Shown: one piece after another, positions 11,136 through 22,655 of the stretch
How positions within the stretch are numbered: position 1 is the stretch's first letter
Layout: the number at the start of each line of letters is the position of its first letter
NCBI GenBank assembly: GCA_027924645.1
Contig: BSBN01000297.1
Span: 9,920,001-9,984,000, forward strand
From: Cunninghamia lanceolata
Lineage: Eukaryota > Streptophyta > Pinopsida > Cupressales > Cupressaceae
DNA: 64,000 nucleotides
Direction of reading: 5' to 3'
Program-made: the position numbers and the translations under genes
The notes under the pieces: model-generated
Database searches by the model: none
What the model saw: the letters and a program-made list of their open reading frames with translations, nothing else
What the model was told of the DNA's origin: nothing

Positions 11136-12235
11136 TGTTGGTAACTGAGAGGGGGGTGAATAAGTTATCTTAATTATTTGACTTTTAGTCCTTTTTAACT
11201 AGTGTAGAATCTGATCATACAAGTATACATAACAATGAAAGAAGAAATAACTTTAGTACACATGACACAATGATTTTGATGTGGAAAACCCAGTTAAGGG
11301 ACAAACCACGGGGTGATTAACCCAAGATTTTATTCTCTGTTAAAAGAATAGGATAGTACAAAATGGCACTTGCCAATTAGGGCTCACTGCCCAAGCACAC
11401 TGCTCACAAGAGGCTCACTGCCTACAAGAAACTCACTGTCTACAAGATACATGAAGATAACATATTGCTTGAACTAATGAAAAGCATCTATTCATGTAGA
11501 GGTTCAGTTCCGGTTAGGCTCAACAAACTGATCTGCTACACTTCATTCTTACTCTCCTTAGCTGCTGCTGTCCTATTACATTCTAGACCTATCTTCCTGT
11601 CTTCACACTGCTCTTCTACTTTTCTTCATACAATCTCTACACACACATGCCTTCACATCTAAATACATTTGGTATATATATCCGCATTAGTTATTTCAAC
11701 AGCTTTCTAGTCGTCATCTGGAATAGTCAATATTTTTCCAAACTCTGATCTGTCTGCTGAATCCTTATATACCGAGTAATGTGAATCAAGGAGATACTTG
11801 TAGAAGTCATCAATCATGTCAACCAATCATAAATTATACCTTCAAGAACTTAATCACCAACAACATCTCGTCCAAATTTAGGTCTGATGCTCTACCAGTT
11901 AGTTCTTCCTCTATCTACTCTGCTAAACAGGAGCCTGACACTTCAGTGCTCATATCTTTTCACTCTTTTATTACCAGAGGCTAAATCCTTGGAATCTATC
12001 AATCAAGGTACTCCTCTTGACTTTCACAAATTTGCACTTCACTTAGTTACTTCCTCTAAGAGATCTGGACCTAACTGTCGGACCTTGCTAATTGCTCTAT
12101 TCTTGCTCACCGGACCACAACACTTCTTCAATCTGACTTCCACTAGGAACATATCATGTTCTGCGTATGTGTAGGATAAACTTTGTTGCCATCAATGACA
12201 ACATTTATGAATCCATATAGTGTCTCTTGCCAACA
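11136..12235 (-). repeat. 3' LTR of UNK-1 (1100 bp)
   Basis: Left edge TGTTGGTAACTGAGAGG, right edge TTGCCAACA. It aligns along its length with 17548-18632 and with both UNK-2 LTRs. The short plus-strand ORFs inside it (11465-11662, 11781-12174) recur in the other LTR with differences and are not genes. Confidence 0.92.
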
Positions 12236-12410
12236 ATCTCCCCCTTTGGCATTGATGGCAACACTTAGTGAAAAATGACTAAGTGTCACACTATACTCCC
12301 CCTTGGCTGATGCTCTATCTTTATGTACATTTTCCAGAGTTCCCCCTTAGCTGGATTCCTCATTTTTCACTACTCCTCACTCCCCCTATGACATCAATGG
12401 CAAAGGGTGG
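12236..12410 (-). other. repeated purine tracts and conserved stem-loop beside UNK-1 3' LTR
   Basis: Read on the minus strand there are four GGGGGA-type tracts (near 12237-12245, 12297-12305, 12341-12348, 12381-12388); the one touching the LTR is the likely polypurine tract. A perfect 9-bp stem ACACTTAGT/ACTAAGTGT (12261-12269, 12278-12286) has the loop GAAAAATG. Wider inverted arms (12267-12278 with 12360-12371; about 12243-12257 with 12392-12406) enclose the region. All of this recurs in UNK-2 at 52869-53040. Confidence 0.75.
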
Positions 12411-12535
12411 GGTCTGCACACCAAAATTTGCAAAAAATAATCTGTACTTGGCCACATAGGTGTATAAACAGGTTATACCTACATATACTTAAGTATATCT
12501 GCAAAGGTACTTTTCAATTGTATAAGTTCTGTTGC

Positions 12536-15500
12536 CTAACTTAGCTTCATCCTGTCCAAAATTGAGATGTGACCATTCAACAAGAATGCAAAAGCTTCTG
12601 CCTTCTTGAGATCTGTCAGATCACTGGTCCAGGCTGTGGCCTGGGCATCAGTTAGGGCTTCATGCATGGCCTCTAACTTAGGGATAATGATCCCTCTGAG
12701 TTCACCCATCCTTCTTATTATGTTCTTCCTTTCCTTCTCAAATTTCTTTATTTCATTTATCACTGCAATGGTCTGACACTCTTGATTTACTATAGAAGAG
12801 GAGAGAGGATCAAAATTTTGAGACAAACTTATTAGTTTATCCTCTTGCTCTTTTATTCTCTTCTCAATATCATTGGTTACTATAGACCAAGATAGACAAA
12901 ATTTGTATATATCTCTACCATCTTTGAGAGCATTTTCTAGGATCTTTATTCCTATGTCTATAACCCTCCTATCATTGGTTACTAGCCCTTATACTTCTGA
13001 TAATCTTTTTGCCAAAAACTCTTTCCAAACCTTCACCTCAGCTGATTTTTCTAAAGATTCAAAATGAGTGTTGATAGAATTAACAAGAGATTTGACATTA
13101 CCAGATGAAGACACTGGGGAATCCTTCTGAAAGGATGGCATGATCTTTTTAGGCACACCAGATGCAACTTCTATAAGCTCACAGTCTTCCATGTGAGGCT
13201 TCAGGAGTTTTTTTTTGGCCTTTGCTTGAGTGAAGGAAGCTAGCTTCATGGTCTGAACAGGGGAGAGGGAATTAAAATTGAATGGACCTTGAAGAAGTTT
13301 CGGTTCATCAAATTCCATCATTTCTTTAGTCGAGAAATCTTTTACTACTTCTATTGTGTCTCTTGCCAGAGACAGAGTCACTTCTGTACCCTTGGCACTG
13401 TCATCTGTGGCCTTCTCTGTTGGTGTTTTATCTCATATTCTTTCTTCTTCTTTGGATCCGGAGCCTATAGGGGAAACAGGAGGAGTGATGTTTGCTTGTT
13501 CATGGATCTCCTCTTCCAAAGCAGAGGATTCTAAGTCCTTATCTTTCTCTACCCTTTTCTCCTTAACCTCTTTTGCTACTGTCTCAATAGATTCTTCTTC
13601 AACCTCTGTAGCCAAGGGATCATAACCTAAGTCCTCTATAATAGGAATATTGAATCTTTTGTATGCAGTTTGGAGGATATCTTTTGTTTCTTTTGCTACC
13701 TTGTCAGTTTCTCTAAGCATAAGTTGATTCATTCTAGCTTTGCTCCAGAACTCATCCTTGCAATCTTTGAAGATCATATTCATTTGCTTTGGATTGATTG
13801 AAGGATATAGCTGAATGGCTATCTATTCTTGGATCTCAAGATCTTTTGCCATAGCATTATTCTTTCTTATTTCTAACTCTTTCTCTAGGCTTTTGGGAAT
13901 AAGAGATATAATTTCAATAAAAGCCTTATTATAGATATTTAGATACTGATTGTGGCTTCTTGCAAGATCTTTTGGTCAGCTTCATTGTAATCATCATAGA
14001 ATTCAGCCATTGGTTGAAGGTTTCCATCCACAGTAACTGATTTGATGACATCATCTAAGGACAAAGTGGGTTTTTCAACAAACTCTTTTGCCTCTTCTTC
14101 CTTGTCTTGACCTATGGAAGATTCACCGAATCCTTTCTTCTTCTTCTTCTTCATTTTCCTTATCTCCTCATCTGACTCAATTTCTTCATAACCCTTCTGA
14201 CTGATATAAGACCTTGTGGCCTTTGTCTTAGTTATTTTCTCTACTTTACCAGATGATTTTGCTTCTAGTTTAGATGCCTTTAAACTTTTAGCAGTTGCAG
14301 GTGTAGGGGTCTTAGAAGATTTGGTCTGAGAGGGGTCCTTTACCAGAGCACTCTCTTTTTCTGCATCTTCCTTTTCTTTTTCTATTATTTTTTTCTTTTC
14401 TCTATGGCATCAAGTGCCTCTTTTGAGATTCCATGCCTCTTGGCAACTTCTTCAACTTCCCTTCTCACTTTCCTCTTGATTTCAGGTTGTCTAAGTTCCA
14501 CATGGATCTTTACACTTAATTCTTCAAAGATTCCAAACCTTTCTGCTTTAGGATCTATTGGCTGACTTAGCATGTGTTGAACATGCAGCTCTACAATTTT
14601 CTCATCAACTTCATAACCCATTGGCATGATCCACACTATTCTTGGTTCCACTACCTCCATAAGGCACTGATCAATTTCTACCATGAAGCAAATTGTATCC
14701 TTATATTTTTCAACTAAAGCTTGGGGAATTCTCTGTCTTGCTTGCATCATACTCTAGAAGTTCTTGAAATAGCCCCAGAGTGATGTATTCTATGCCTTAG
14801 CATCACCAAGTTCATGAAAATAATCTTTGATTTGAACTGCTACTGGTCTGTCATTTTGTCATATCCACCCATTAGATCTGGGTAGCTCATTCATGCAGTA
14901 GAAGAACAGACAGAGTATCAGACCACCATATTTGAAAGAATTCTTCTTATCCTTCTTTATCTTCTATAGTTTCTTCAAAAGTTGATTTAGAAGGAGCTAA
15001 CAAAGATCATAATCTGCATTCTTTCTCAACATTTCATAAGCAGTGTAAATTGCAGTTTCGGGTACTGAATTTTCCCTGCTAGAGTGATATAACTTATAAC
15101 CGATGATCATGGAGGCAAACTTGATATCTAGATCAGTGATATCTTCTATTGTCATTGCTCTCTTGTCAAACCTTGATCTGGTAGCCTCACTCACAGTTTG
15201 ATTCTTGACTGATTTGAGAATAGGCATCCCTCTGGTTGAGTGTAATCTAGTTACTGCCCTAATGGCATCCTTGGTGATCGTAAATGGCCTATTCATTCAC
15301 ATGAAGTTGTCGTGCATTCTGCTCAAGACATACCGGACCCACTCATCTTTAGCAAAACAGGGGAAGTGGATACATTGTGCAAAATACTTGTCCCAGATGA
15401 CCTTGTACTGAGGTTTGAGTTCAAAAGAATCATCTAATAAATGTTTGTGGTAAATATCCATCATCTTCGATTCCCCAAATTCTTTAATGTTCACATGAAT

Positions 15501-15647
15501 ATATGCCCTAACATCTTCTACATGTAAAACCCCACGCGGAATACTAGAGAATGCTCCTAAGGGATCCACTTCTAGAGATTTGTAGGGATGCTTTTTAAAA
15601 TTAGGGCATGGCCTATCAGAAATATTTACAACATTTGGTGTGGCCAT
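12536..15647 (-). pseudogene. UNK-1 long ORF, unrecognised protein of about 1,040 codons
   Basis: The start at 15647 (MATPNVVNISDRPCP) has an equivalent at 56325 in UNK-2. The frame is broken by a TGG-to-TGA change at about 15294-15299, other stops and two frameshifts (between 14385 and 14154, and between 13939 and 13783). In order: an N-terminal globular region of about 430 residues rich in Tyr, Trp and His (FAKDEWVRYVLSRMHDNF; FASMIIGYKLYHSSREN; VEPRIVWIMPMGYEVDEK), a charged Lys/Ser/Glu-rich low-complexity middle, and a C-terminal coiled-coil region ending RMKLS. No cysteine-histidine knuckle, DTG, YxDD or DDE signature is present. Homology to the UNK-2 ORF along the whole length shows it is a real coding sequence of the family. 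I do not recognise its function. Confidence 0.85.
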
Positions 15648-16299
15648 CTTACAAAGGATTCAGAAATCAATTTCAAGAGAAAAAAATACCTCTTATGCCT
15701 TTAGGGTTCATGGAATGAGCTGAAAAGATCGCCAATTGACTTGAATTCTATGATTGATCCTTTAGAGAGATGAAGCAAACTTGTTTGCAGAGCTCTTTTC
15801 CTCTTCTTCTCAAGTGTAAATGTGCAAATGACGAGTGAATGAACCCTTATATTTCTATGCAAACCCTAATTCTTCATTGTAATAAATGTGCAACTTAGGT
15901 TATTCTGGATACCTTATTTTCCTTGTTCAGAGAGGGAGAAACTTATCTGGATCATTGTGATGCACTTAGGATTGATGTTAGAGATAAATCATAATGACTA
16001 CCTTTTCCTTAGATCGTCCCATTGGTCCACAGATCAAGATATTTTAATTTAGAATCATACCAGACCAAACTATGAAAAACCTGCTTTTACTGGAAGACTA
16101 TTAAGCCAGATCAATCTGGAGGGATTAGTCTCTTTAAATCTTCTTGCGAATCTTCCAAATCTTTACCATGGATTATTTAGATGTTTCTCTGAAAACCCTT
16201 TGATCCGCAACGTTTCATGTGCCAATTTCAGGCACCAATTGACTGGCTGGGGGAATTGGTTTTTCTTTTGTTACTCCCCCTAAGCTAGAGCTCATCTAC
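15648..16299 (-). other. leader between the two coding blocks of UNK-1
   Basis: The part next to the ORF start resembles the short 5' leader of UNK-2 (56326-56430). The far part contains a second polypurine-like sequence (minus strand GCTTAGGGGGAGTAAC, about 16261-16276) immediately after the zinc-knuckle block. This hints that the gag block once ended an element of its own. No coding frame is evident. Confidence 0.5.
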
Positions 16300-17520
16300 T
16301 CAATTTTCAGAAGGAATATCAACACCAAATTCTGGTGTGGATCCATTCCCAACATTCTCTATGCTTTTCTTCACCCAAATCTTATTCATCTCCCTTTGTA
16401 TTTCATCCGTGCTCACATTTCCTTTTCCTTTGTCTTGGTTTTGATTATGATGCACCGGATCCTTTTTGTCTTGATTCTTACTTCTGTAGAATTTGGAAGT
16501 ATGACCGGATCTATTGTAATTGTAATAAACAACATTTCTTTGCATATTTGACTAATATCCTCTTGATCTACACTGTCTGGCCATATGTCCCATTCTATTG
16601 CATGCAAAGCATCTACCATTGAATGAATTGTTTATTTGCATGTTTCTACACTCATGGGATTTGTGACCATACCTTTTTCTATTGAAGCATTGTCTGGAGA
16701 AGGATGTATAAGTCTAATTCATTCTTCTTTTACACTGATTTGCCTTATGACAAAGATTATTGTAGTAGTGGCAGTAACCATTGAAAGATGGACATCTTTG
16801 AGCATTTGGTTGCCTTACCGGAGGTCTTCTAGCCCTGTTTCTTGGATTTTCTGATTTAGAGTTCTTCTGACCTGATCTGGAACTGTCACCTTTTTCATAT
16901 CCCAAGCCTTGTTTGTCATCTACTCTCTTTTGGCTTACTAGAAGAACTTCAAGCTAAGCAGAGCTTATCTTGAATTTCTCTTTATATTCATTTGTTGTTT
17001 GAAGATCCCTTTTGAGAGTGTCAATCTGATTCTCAAGTTGTTCTTCATTTTGTTTAGCTTCTTCAAGATCAAATTCTAGATGCCTGATTATTTTGTCCAT
17101 ATTGTGGTAGTATTCAGACTTCTCCTTGAGAGATTGTCTTAGGTTATCCTCAATTTTTCTTTTCTCTTCAATCTCTTGGGTGAATTTTATGACTCTTGAT
17201 TCCATTTCATGTCTTACCATAATGACTTGTTTTAATAGCTTTTCGCATAACTTGTTCTTCTCATTTAGATCATCATCAGTGTTATTGGCTTCACTTTGAC
17301 TTGCTAATTGTTGAAGTAGTTCCTTTCTCTTTTTCATAGAGATACTCAGTTTCTTTTTTAGTTCCTTGATGAAATCATCAGCTTGCCTGAGTCTTTTTTT
17401 TAGGTCATGAACTTAGAATGAGATTTTTCAAGATCATCTAAGGCAAACTGAAGTTGTTCCCTCATACCATACATATATATTGAGATTCCTAGATCTTCCT
17501 CAAGCTGTTAGGCTCTGTTT
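16300..17520 (-). pseudogene. partial gag of UNK-1: coiled coil plus three zinc knuckles
   Basis: Reading begins just after the primer site. A long Glu/Lys/Leu-rich coiled coil (17490-16950, including a 127-codon open block at 16954-17337) is followed by a basic Arg/Pro/Ser stretch and three CCHC-like units. One is intact (CFACNRMGHMARQC); the others have lost a cysteine. After them come a Lys/Gln-rich stretch and a stop at 16300. The order matches the C-terminal half of copia-type gag proteins; the N-terminal gag core is missing. Stops and frameshifts lie near 16920, 16715 and 16550. UNK-2 lacks this block, so it was either lost there or gained here. Confidence 0.7.
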
Positions 17521-17533
17521 TTGGAGGAACTTT

Positions 17534-17545
17534 GCTCTGATACCA
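17534..17545 (-). other. primer binding site of UNK-1 (tRNA-iMet)
   Basis: Minus strand reads TGGTATCAGAGC exactly, two bases inside the LTR edge at 17548. Confidence 0.9.
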
Positions 17546-17547
17546 AT

Positions 17548-18632
17548 TGTTGATAACTGAGAGGGGGGTGAATCAATTATCTTAATTATTTGACTTTCAA
17601 TCCTTCTTTTTAACTAGTGCAGAATCAGATCATACAAGTATACATAACAATGAAAGAAGAAATAACTTCAGTACACATGACACAATGATTTTGACGTGGA
17701 AAACCTGGTTAAGGGAAAAACCACGGGGTGATTAGCCCAAGATTTTATTCTCTGTTAAAATAATAGGATAGTACAAAATGACACTTGCCAATTAGGGCTC
17801 ACTGTCCAAGCACACTGCTCACAAGAGGCTCACTGTCTACAAGATACATGAAGATAACATATTACTTTAATTGATGAAAAACATCTATTCATGTAGAGGT
17901 TCAATTCTGGTTAGGCTCAATAAACTGATCTGCTACACTTCATTCTTACTCTCCTTAGGTGCTACTATCCTATTACATTCCAGACCTATCTTCCTGTCTT
18001 CACACTACTCTTCTACTTTTCTTTGCACAATATTTGCACACACATGCCTTCACATCTAAATACATCTGGTATATATATCTGCACAAGTGATTTCAACACC
18101 TTTCTAGTCAGCATCAGAAATAGTCAATATTTTCCCAAACTTTGATCTGTCGGTTGAATCCTTGCATACTGAGTAATGTGGATCAAGGGGATACTTGTAG
18201 AAGTCATCAATCATGTCGGCCAATCATAAATTATACCTTCAAGAACTTAATCACCAACAACATCCCGTCTGGATTTAGGTCTGATGCTCTGTCGGTTAGT
18301 TCTTCCTCTGTCTACTCTGCTAAATAGGAGCCCGACACTTTAGTGCTCATATCTTTTCACTCTTTTATTACCGGAGGCTAAATCCTTGGAATCTATCAAT
18401 CAAGGTACTCCTCTTGACATTCTAAAATCCATACTTCACTGAGTTACTTCCTTTGAGAGATCTGGACCTAACTATTGGACATTGCTGACTACTCTGTTCT
18501 TGCTCACCAAACCACAACACTTCTTCAATCTGACTTTCGATAGGAACATATCATGTTCTACGGATGTGTGGGATAAACTTTGTTGCCATCAATGACAAAA
18601 TTCATGAATCCATATAGTGTCTCTTTCCAACA
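17548..18632 (-). repeat. 5' LTR of UNK-1 (1085 bp)
   Basis: Edges TGTTGATAACTGAGAGG and TTTCCAACA. It is clearly alignable with 11136-12235 but differs by many point changes and small gaps, including loss of a CACTGCCTACAAGAAACT segment. The insertion is therefore not recent. Confidence 0.92.
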
Positions 18633-18637
18633 TAGAC

Positions 18638-19081
18638 AACACATTTCTACTCTTCCAACACAATGAAAGCCTTGAATCACCTTGAGAACACAATAGCTTG
18701 CTAGTAATCATCTAGTTTACAAATGAATGCCTAAACATGCTTTTATATGCAACTACAAGCACTCCTGCCAAGATTTTTGTAATTTAAAGTTACTGTGTCA
18801 GCAAGGGACCCAAATAATAGTCAGAAATCGACATTCAAAAATTGGGGCTGCCCCAAAATAGGCCAAGACTAGGGCACAGGCACCCAAGTCCTCCCCCCTA
18901 TTTTGGGTAGAGTACAGCTCAAGGGGTCCCCCAAAATTAAAAGTACTAGTGGCCATTTGTAAAATTGTAATAATGGAGGATTTTCTTTACCACAACAAAA
19001 TATTGGAAAATCACTGGCTCAGAGAGTAAGGGAGAGGGCCCGATCATGGGTAGGGTAATATTGAGCAAGGGGTCCATGACA
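18638..19081 (-). repeat. probable continuation of the LTR split by UNK-1
   Basis: Directly abuts the right TAGAC duplication, so before UNK-1 inserted it was contiguous with 10322-11130. It ends near TCCATGACA (19081), similar to the possible LTR edge at 7526. It contains a GC-richer stretch (18841-18935) with CCAAAATAGG/CCTATTTTGG inverted copies. Confidence 0.35.
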
Positions 19082-19555
19082 GCAGCATCCGAGTCAGAAT
19101 TTTTTTTTTGCCATGTTCTTTGACAGATGAGATGGCACCTCCCCATTTTTTTCTTGCATTTTTTAAGCACGTTTATCAATGTTTTCGGTGCATTTTTTAA
19201 AAACTGTAAAAAAATGCTAAAAAGTCTCATTGACCGACACTGGACAATAGTAGGGACCCTTTGTGGGTTGGTACCATGCTAGTAATGGCTCATTTTAATA
19301 CCAGTTAATGCACATTAACTGCCCAACATCCTACCATGATGGTCTTAATGCCTACCACCTCGGTATTTACACTATTCACTTAGTCTTGCTTTATCTTCAC
19401 GAAAACTCTATTCATGAGAACAATTTACATTTGAAGCGATTGCATTTACTTAATATTGAGAAAGATAAAAAAATACCCTACCCATCATAGGACATATTGT
19501 GAATTTTATATGACCCTGTCCTATCATATTAAAAAGGATATTTGAATTTTTTGCT
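19082..19555. other. unassigned DNA downstream of the WOX segment
   Basis: No coding frame continues from the homeobox segment after the TAA at about 19547. Short A/T runs and an imperfect GCATTTTTTAA/TTAAAAAATGC-type inverted pair near 19160-19225 are the only structure. Confidence 0.5.
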
Positions 19556-19924
19556 GGTTCGGTCTGCTGTTTGCTGATGATAAGAAGATAGCAAAGTGGA
19601 AGGCACTTCTCCAATGGCAGAGGATTCAGCAGATCTTTGCCCAGTGGTAGAAGCCTCAAGATTGCATTGTCTTTCCTTTTTTCGGTACATCCTGTTGTAT
19701 AACTAGTTCCTAACATTCGTTTCATCCGCTTCTCCATATTGTCGAAGGAGCATTGTGATCCTCTGTATCTCTTCTCTCCTGGGCATCACTTTCCTAGAAT
19801 GGATGAATATTTCTTCCATAATATCTTTCTGCTCTGATGTGGGACGCCACCTATGTTTTTGGGGTGGGTAACTCTCCCTCTCCTCCTGCGTCACTGTTCC
19901 TGTCTCAAGATTCATTAATACCAT
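19547..19924 (-). pseudogene. WUSCHEL-related homeobox (WOX) segment with stop at the invariant Trp
   Basis: The minus strand reads from ATG at 19924: a 23-residue leader, then HRWRPTSEQKDIMEEIF, a variable loop, EEIQRITMLLRQYGEADETNV, a stop, LYNRMYRKKERQ, and 43 further residues with the glutamine tail shared with 7250-7340. RW-P, the two-helix spacing, LLRQYG, NV-N and the basic end fit a WOX homeodomain, a plant DNA-binding family controlling stem-cell and embryo identity. The stop at about 19703-19705 replaces the Trp of the helix-3 WFQN motif; TGG to TAG explains it. Homology continuing in frame past the stop argues against an intron there. WFQNRR is further altered to -LYNRM, so this is probably a pseudogene, or less likely a divergent exon. 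Confidence 0.6.
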
Positions 19925-21424
19925 TCAGAATAGACATTATGTAATGCTCGATAATACAATGATTCAAATCTAAGCTGTTTGATTGCTTGATCATGTTTAA
20001 CTAGAACTATACATTCAATAACTATTACACCAGACAAATGCACCTGAACATGGTTGATGTTGAGAAGTTGAGGGTTTCAATATGAACTGATCTATCCACT
20101 TCCTTTTGGAACTGGAAGTCATCTTGACCACAACTGAACACCAATTGATGAATATGAACTTCTGCTACTCTACAGCCACAATTTATTTCAACATGAAAAC
20201 AAAACAGGATTTGTAAATGCTAAGGTCACTACCGTGGAAAATATGAATGGGAGGTTGGGCTACTTTCCTAATATTTCGCATTCCGACATCCATTTTTTCC
20301 TTGGTGGGGAGGAGGAATTATCAAAATTCTAAAGACAGAGATAATTAAATTCAATTTTAATTATCACTGACCAAGATTCTAATTATAAATAAATGTCTAA
20401 AGAGCATGTTACTCTAGATTATGTCTAGTCCACTAATATTTAGGAGCAGATTATGCATTATACACTATAAAATTTCTAGAACTTCCTAAAATACAATTTA
20501 GTCCTATAAAAACCACTTCCCTCTCATAATTGTTTCATTATTTTGCTTTTGTATTTCTTGGTTGCAGATCTATAACAACTATGTGGAAGGGATCTTGGAA
20601 GGTCATGGCAAGCTTTTTCCATCTCTTCTCTTCATGGGTATTGCAGCTTGTCTCTCTCTCTCTCTTTTAATCTATTTTATTTGCAAACACAATATCAATT
20701 TATTTTATTTTATTTTTAGATCTCATTGTTTTGTAAGTTGCATGTTGCACGAGAAAGGCTCATAGGTTATCTTTGTTTTCATCTCAATGCATGGAGGCAC
20801 TTCAGGGTGAGGAGAAAGAGCTATTTTATCCTATTCTACAATTAGATAGACTAGGGTGTGGTCACATGATTAAAAGGAATACTATACATTTTATACTCCA
20901 GATACCTGATAGGGTTACAAATTCTGGAAGATATTATAAATATTCCTATATATGTTTGATATATATACATTAGTTGAATATGTATCTCAACTAACTTGGG
21001 GTGTATATATATTCCTGCAAATATGTATATATATAAATGTATATAAATGTGTTTCTGATTACAAGTTTAACAAAAGATTAAGAAAATCTTTCCCAACAAA
21101 TCTAGTTTCTATTTTGGAATGATTAATCTCTATAAAAGAGATCATACAACAAATTAAATAATGGTATAGAAAGAACAAGGTATAGTCATTTCTTTATCTA
21201 CTCATATTCTAAACAATCATACTATTGAAGAACAAGTGTATAGAAGAAGTGAACATACCACTTTGAACAAACACGACTCAAAACCTTCAACTTTAATCAC
21301 CTCCCATAGAACGCAGTATGCACACAAAGCCCTACTATCAAATGGCTTGTTGAGGCTTGATTTATAGGAGGTGAGGATAATGTCCGCATAGAAGAAAAAT
21401 AAATGATTATGTCGGCTAGGATGA
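19925..21424. other. unassigned DNA upstream of the WOX segment
   Basis: AT-rich with no strong gene. At 20558-20660 on the plus strand a pyrimidine tract and TTGCAG precede an open stretch (IYNNYVEGILEGHGKLFPSLLF) that could be a small exon encoding a hydrophobic segment, followed by a CT repeat. It is not recognised and lacks support from a neighbouring exon. From 21000 to 21060 there are TATA repeats. Confidence 0.35.
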
Positions 21425-21427
21425 AAA

Positions 21428-21800
21428 GGTGATTTAATTTAAATAATTTTATGTCAATGGGGACAAGCGACAAATAATTTAAATAATTTTATGTGGGTGA
21501 TGAAGATATCTTAAATTCATCTATCTAAAAGAAGCCTAGAGATATCCATGGTAGTTTTAATTTTGGGGATAAGTGTGAAAAATAATTTAAATAATTTTAT
21601 GTGGGCATAGTGAAGATATTTTAAATACATCTATCTAAAAGAAGCAAATATCTATGCCAGTTTTAATTTTGGGGATAAGTGTGACAAATAATTTAAATTA
21701 TTTTATGTTGGTATAGTGAAGATACCTTAAATACATCTATCTAAATGACCCGATATCTATGCTAATTTGAAGATATATCTTAAATACATTTATCTAGAAG
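21428..21800 (+). repeat. imperfect tandem repeat, about three 105-109-bp units
   Basis: Units start at about 21471, 21579 and 21684, each reading AAATAATTTAAATAATTTTATG, then GTGAAGATAT-TTAAATACATCTATCTAAA, then TTTTAATTTTGGGGATAAGTGTGA. A partial unit precedes at 21428 and a decayed one follows to about 21800. Related CTTAAATACATCTATCT motifs recur near 22737. Noncoding. Confidence 0.8.
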
Positions 21801-22070
21801 ATGCAGATATCTATTAATTTGTTTTTGTTTACATGTTCATGGAGGCATTCTACAATGGTAGCAAGATGCGTGTTAACAAAAACTCTTAAATTTGACCCTA
21901 AAATCTATCTAAAAACACTAAGAGATATCAATTTTGAATTATTTTATTTATTTAGAATAATTTTATTTTACTTTATTTTTTTAAAATATTTGTTGGCTAT
22001 GCTTTGGTTCTACCTATTATTTCATTTGTACTTAAATCTAAAATCTTAGAAATATTTAAATAAATTATAT
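21801..22070. other. AT-rich spacer
   Basis: An open frame of 82 codons here is Phe/Leu/Tyr-rich, as chance ORFs in T-rich DNA are. No feature seen. Confidence 0.5.
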
Positions 22071-22081
22071 TATATTTTTCT

Positions 22082-22655
22082 TTTTTTTTTTAAACAAAAA
22101 AGTGGCCGAACCACTAAAATTTACTAAATAAAAAGAAGTTACAAAATGCCAAATTTAGAAAAGGCATACTGGTAGGAAAGAATCAGCAAAGAAAACCTCC
22201 AGTTATAGCCTAAGTTTAACGAGATTATACAGAATCAACTCAAAAACATAGTTCGGTCCAAACAAGAAATATGACTAAAATCATGCCAGAGTATACAATT
22301 TTTAAAAAGGACTTACAGAGCATCTGGCATATACAAAAACCAAACAAAAAAGTAACCGCTGGAGGCAAAAAACATGAAGAAGATCCCCATTAATCTGCTA
22401 TCTCTATAACCTGCAAATCATGATCCTCAACGTGATCATCATCCTCTACAAGCTGAGGAGGAGGTGGCGGAGGAGGAGGCACATAATTCAATAGAAATAG
22501 CAAAGCATTAGACACTTCCGAAGCCTTGTCTACCAACTGATGCCCCAATTCCTACCTGTGACAATGAATTGACTTTCGAAAGGAAATGATACAATTGTTG
22601 CGAAGGCCATGAGAAAACGCATTGAAAAGGCAGTGTAAACTAGGCGTATGAAATA
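22082..22655 (-). mobile_element. poly(A)-tailed retroelement insertion with 11-bp TSD
   Basis: On the minus strand the insert ends in an A-rich tail (22082-22099 as T/A run). It is flanked by the identical 11-mer TATATTTTTCT at 22071-22081 and 22656-22666. Variable-length target duplications plus a poly(A) tail are the mark of target-primed reverse transcription (LINE or LINE-mobilised RNA). Inside, the minus strand reads a short end of a coding region with eight consecutive prolines (about 22480-22455) and an acidic tail ending at a stop near 22405, then about 300 bp of 3' UTR. The piece is 5' truncated; the family is not recognised. Confidence 0.7.

Larger units (their letters stand above)
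11136..18632 (-). mobile_element. UNK-1: complete non-autonomous LTR retrotransposon with unknown long ORF
   Basis: Element of 7497 bp flanked by the 5-bp duplication TAGAC (11131-11135 and 18633-18637). LTRs are 11136-12235 and 17548-18632, with TGTTG...CAACA ends. The primer site (17534-17545) and polypurine tract place its orientation on the minus strand. The interior carries a partial gag (coiled coil plus zinc knuckles) and then an ORF of about 1,040 codons that matches no family I know. No protease, reverse transcriptase or integrase is visible. It inserted into an older LTR, whose halves lie on both sides. UNK-2 at 51797-57555 is a shorter relative. Confidence 0.92.
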
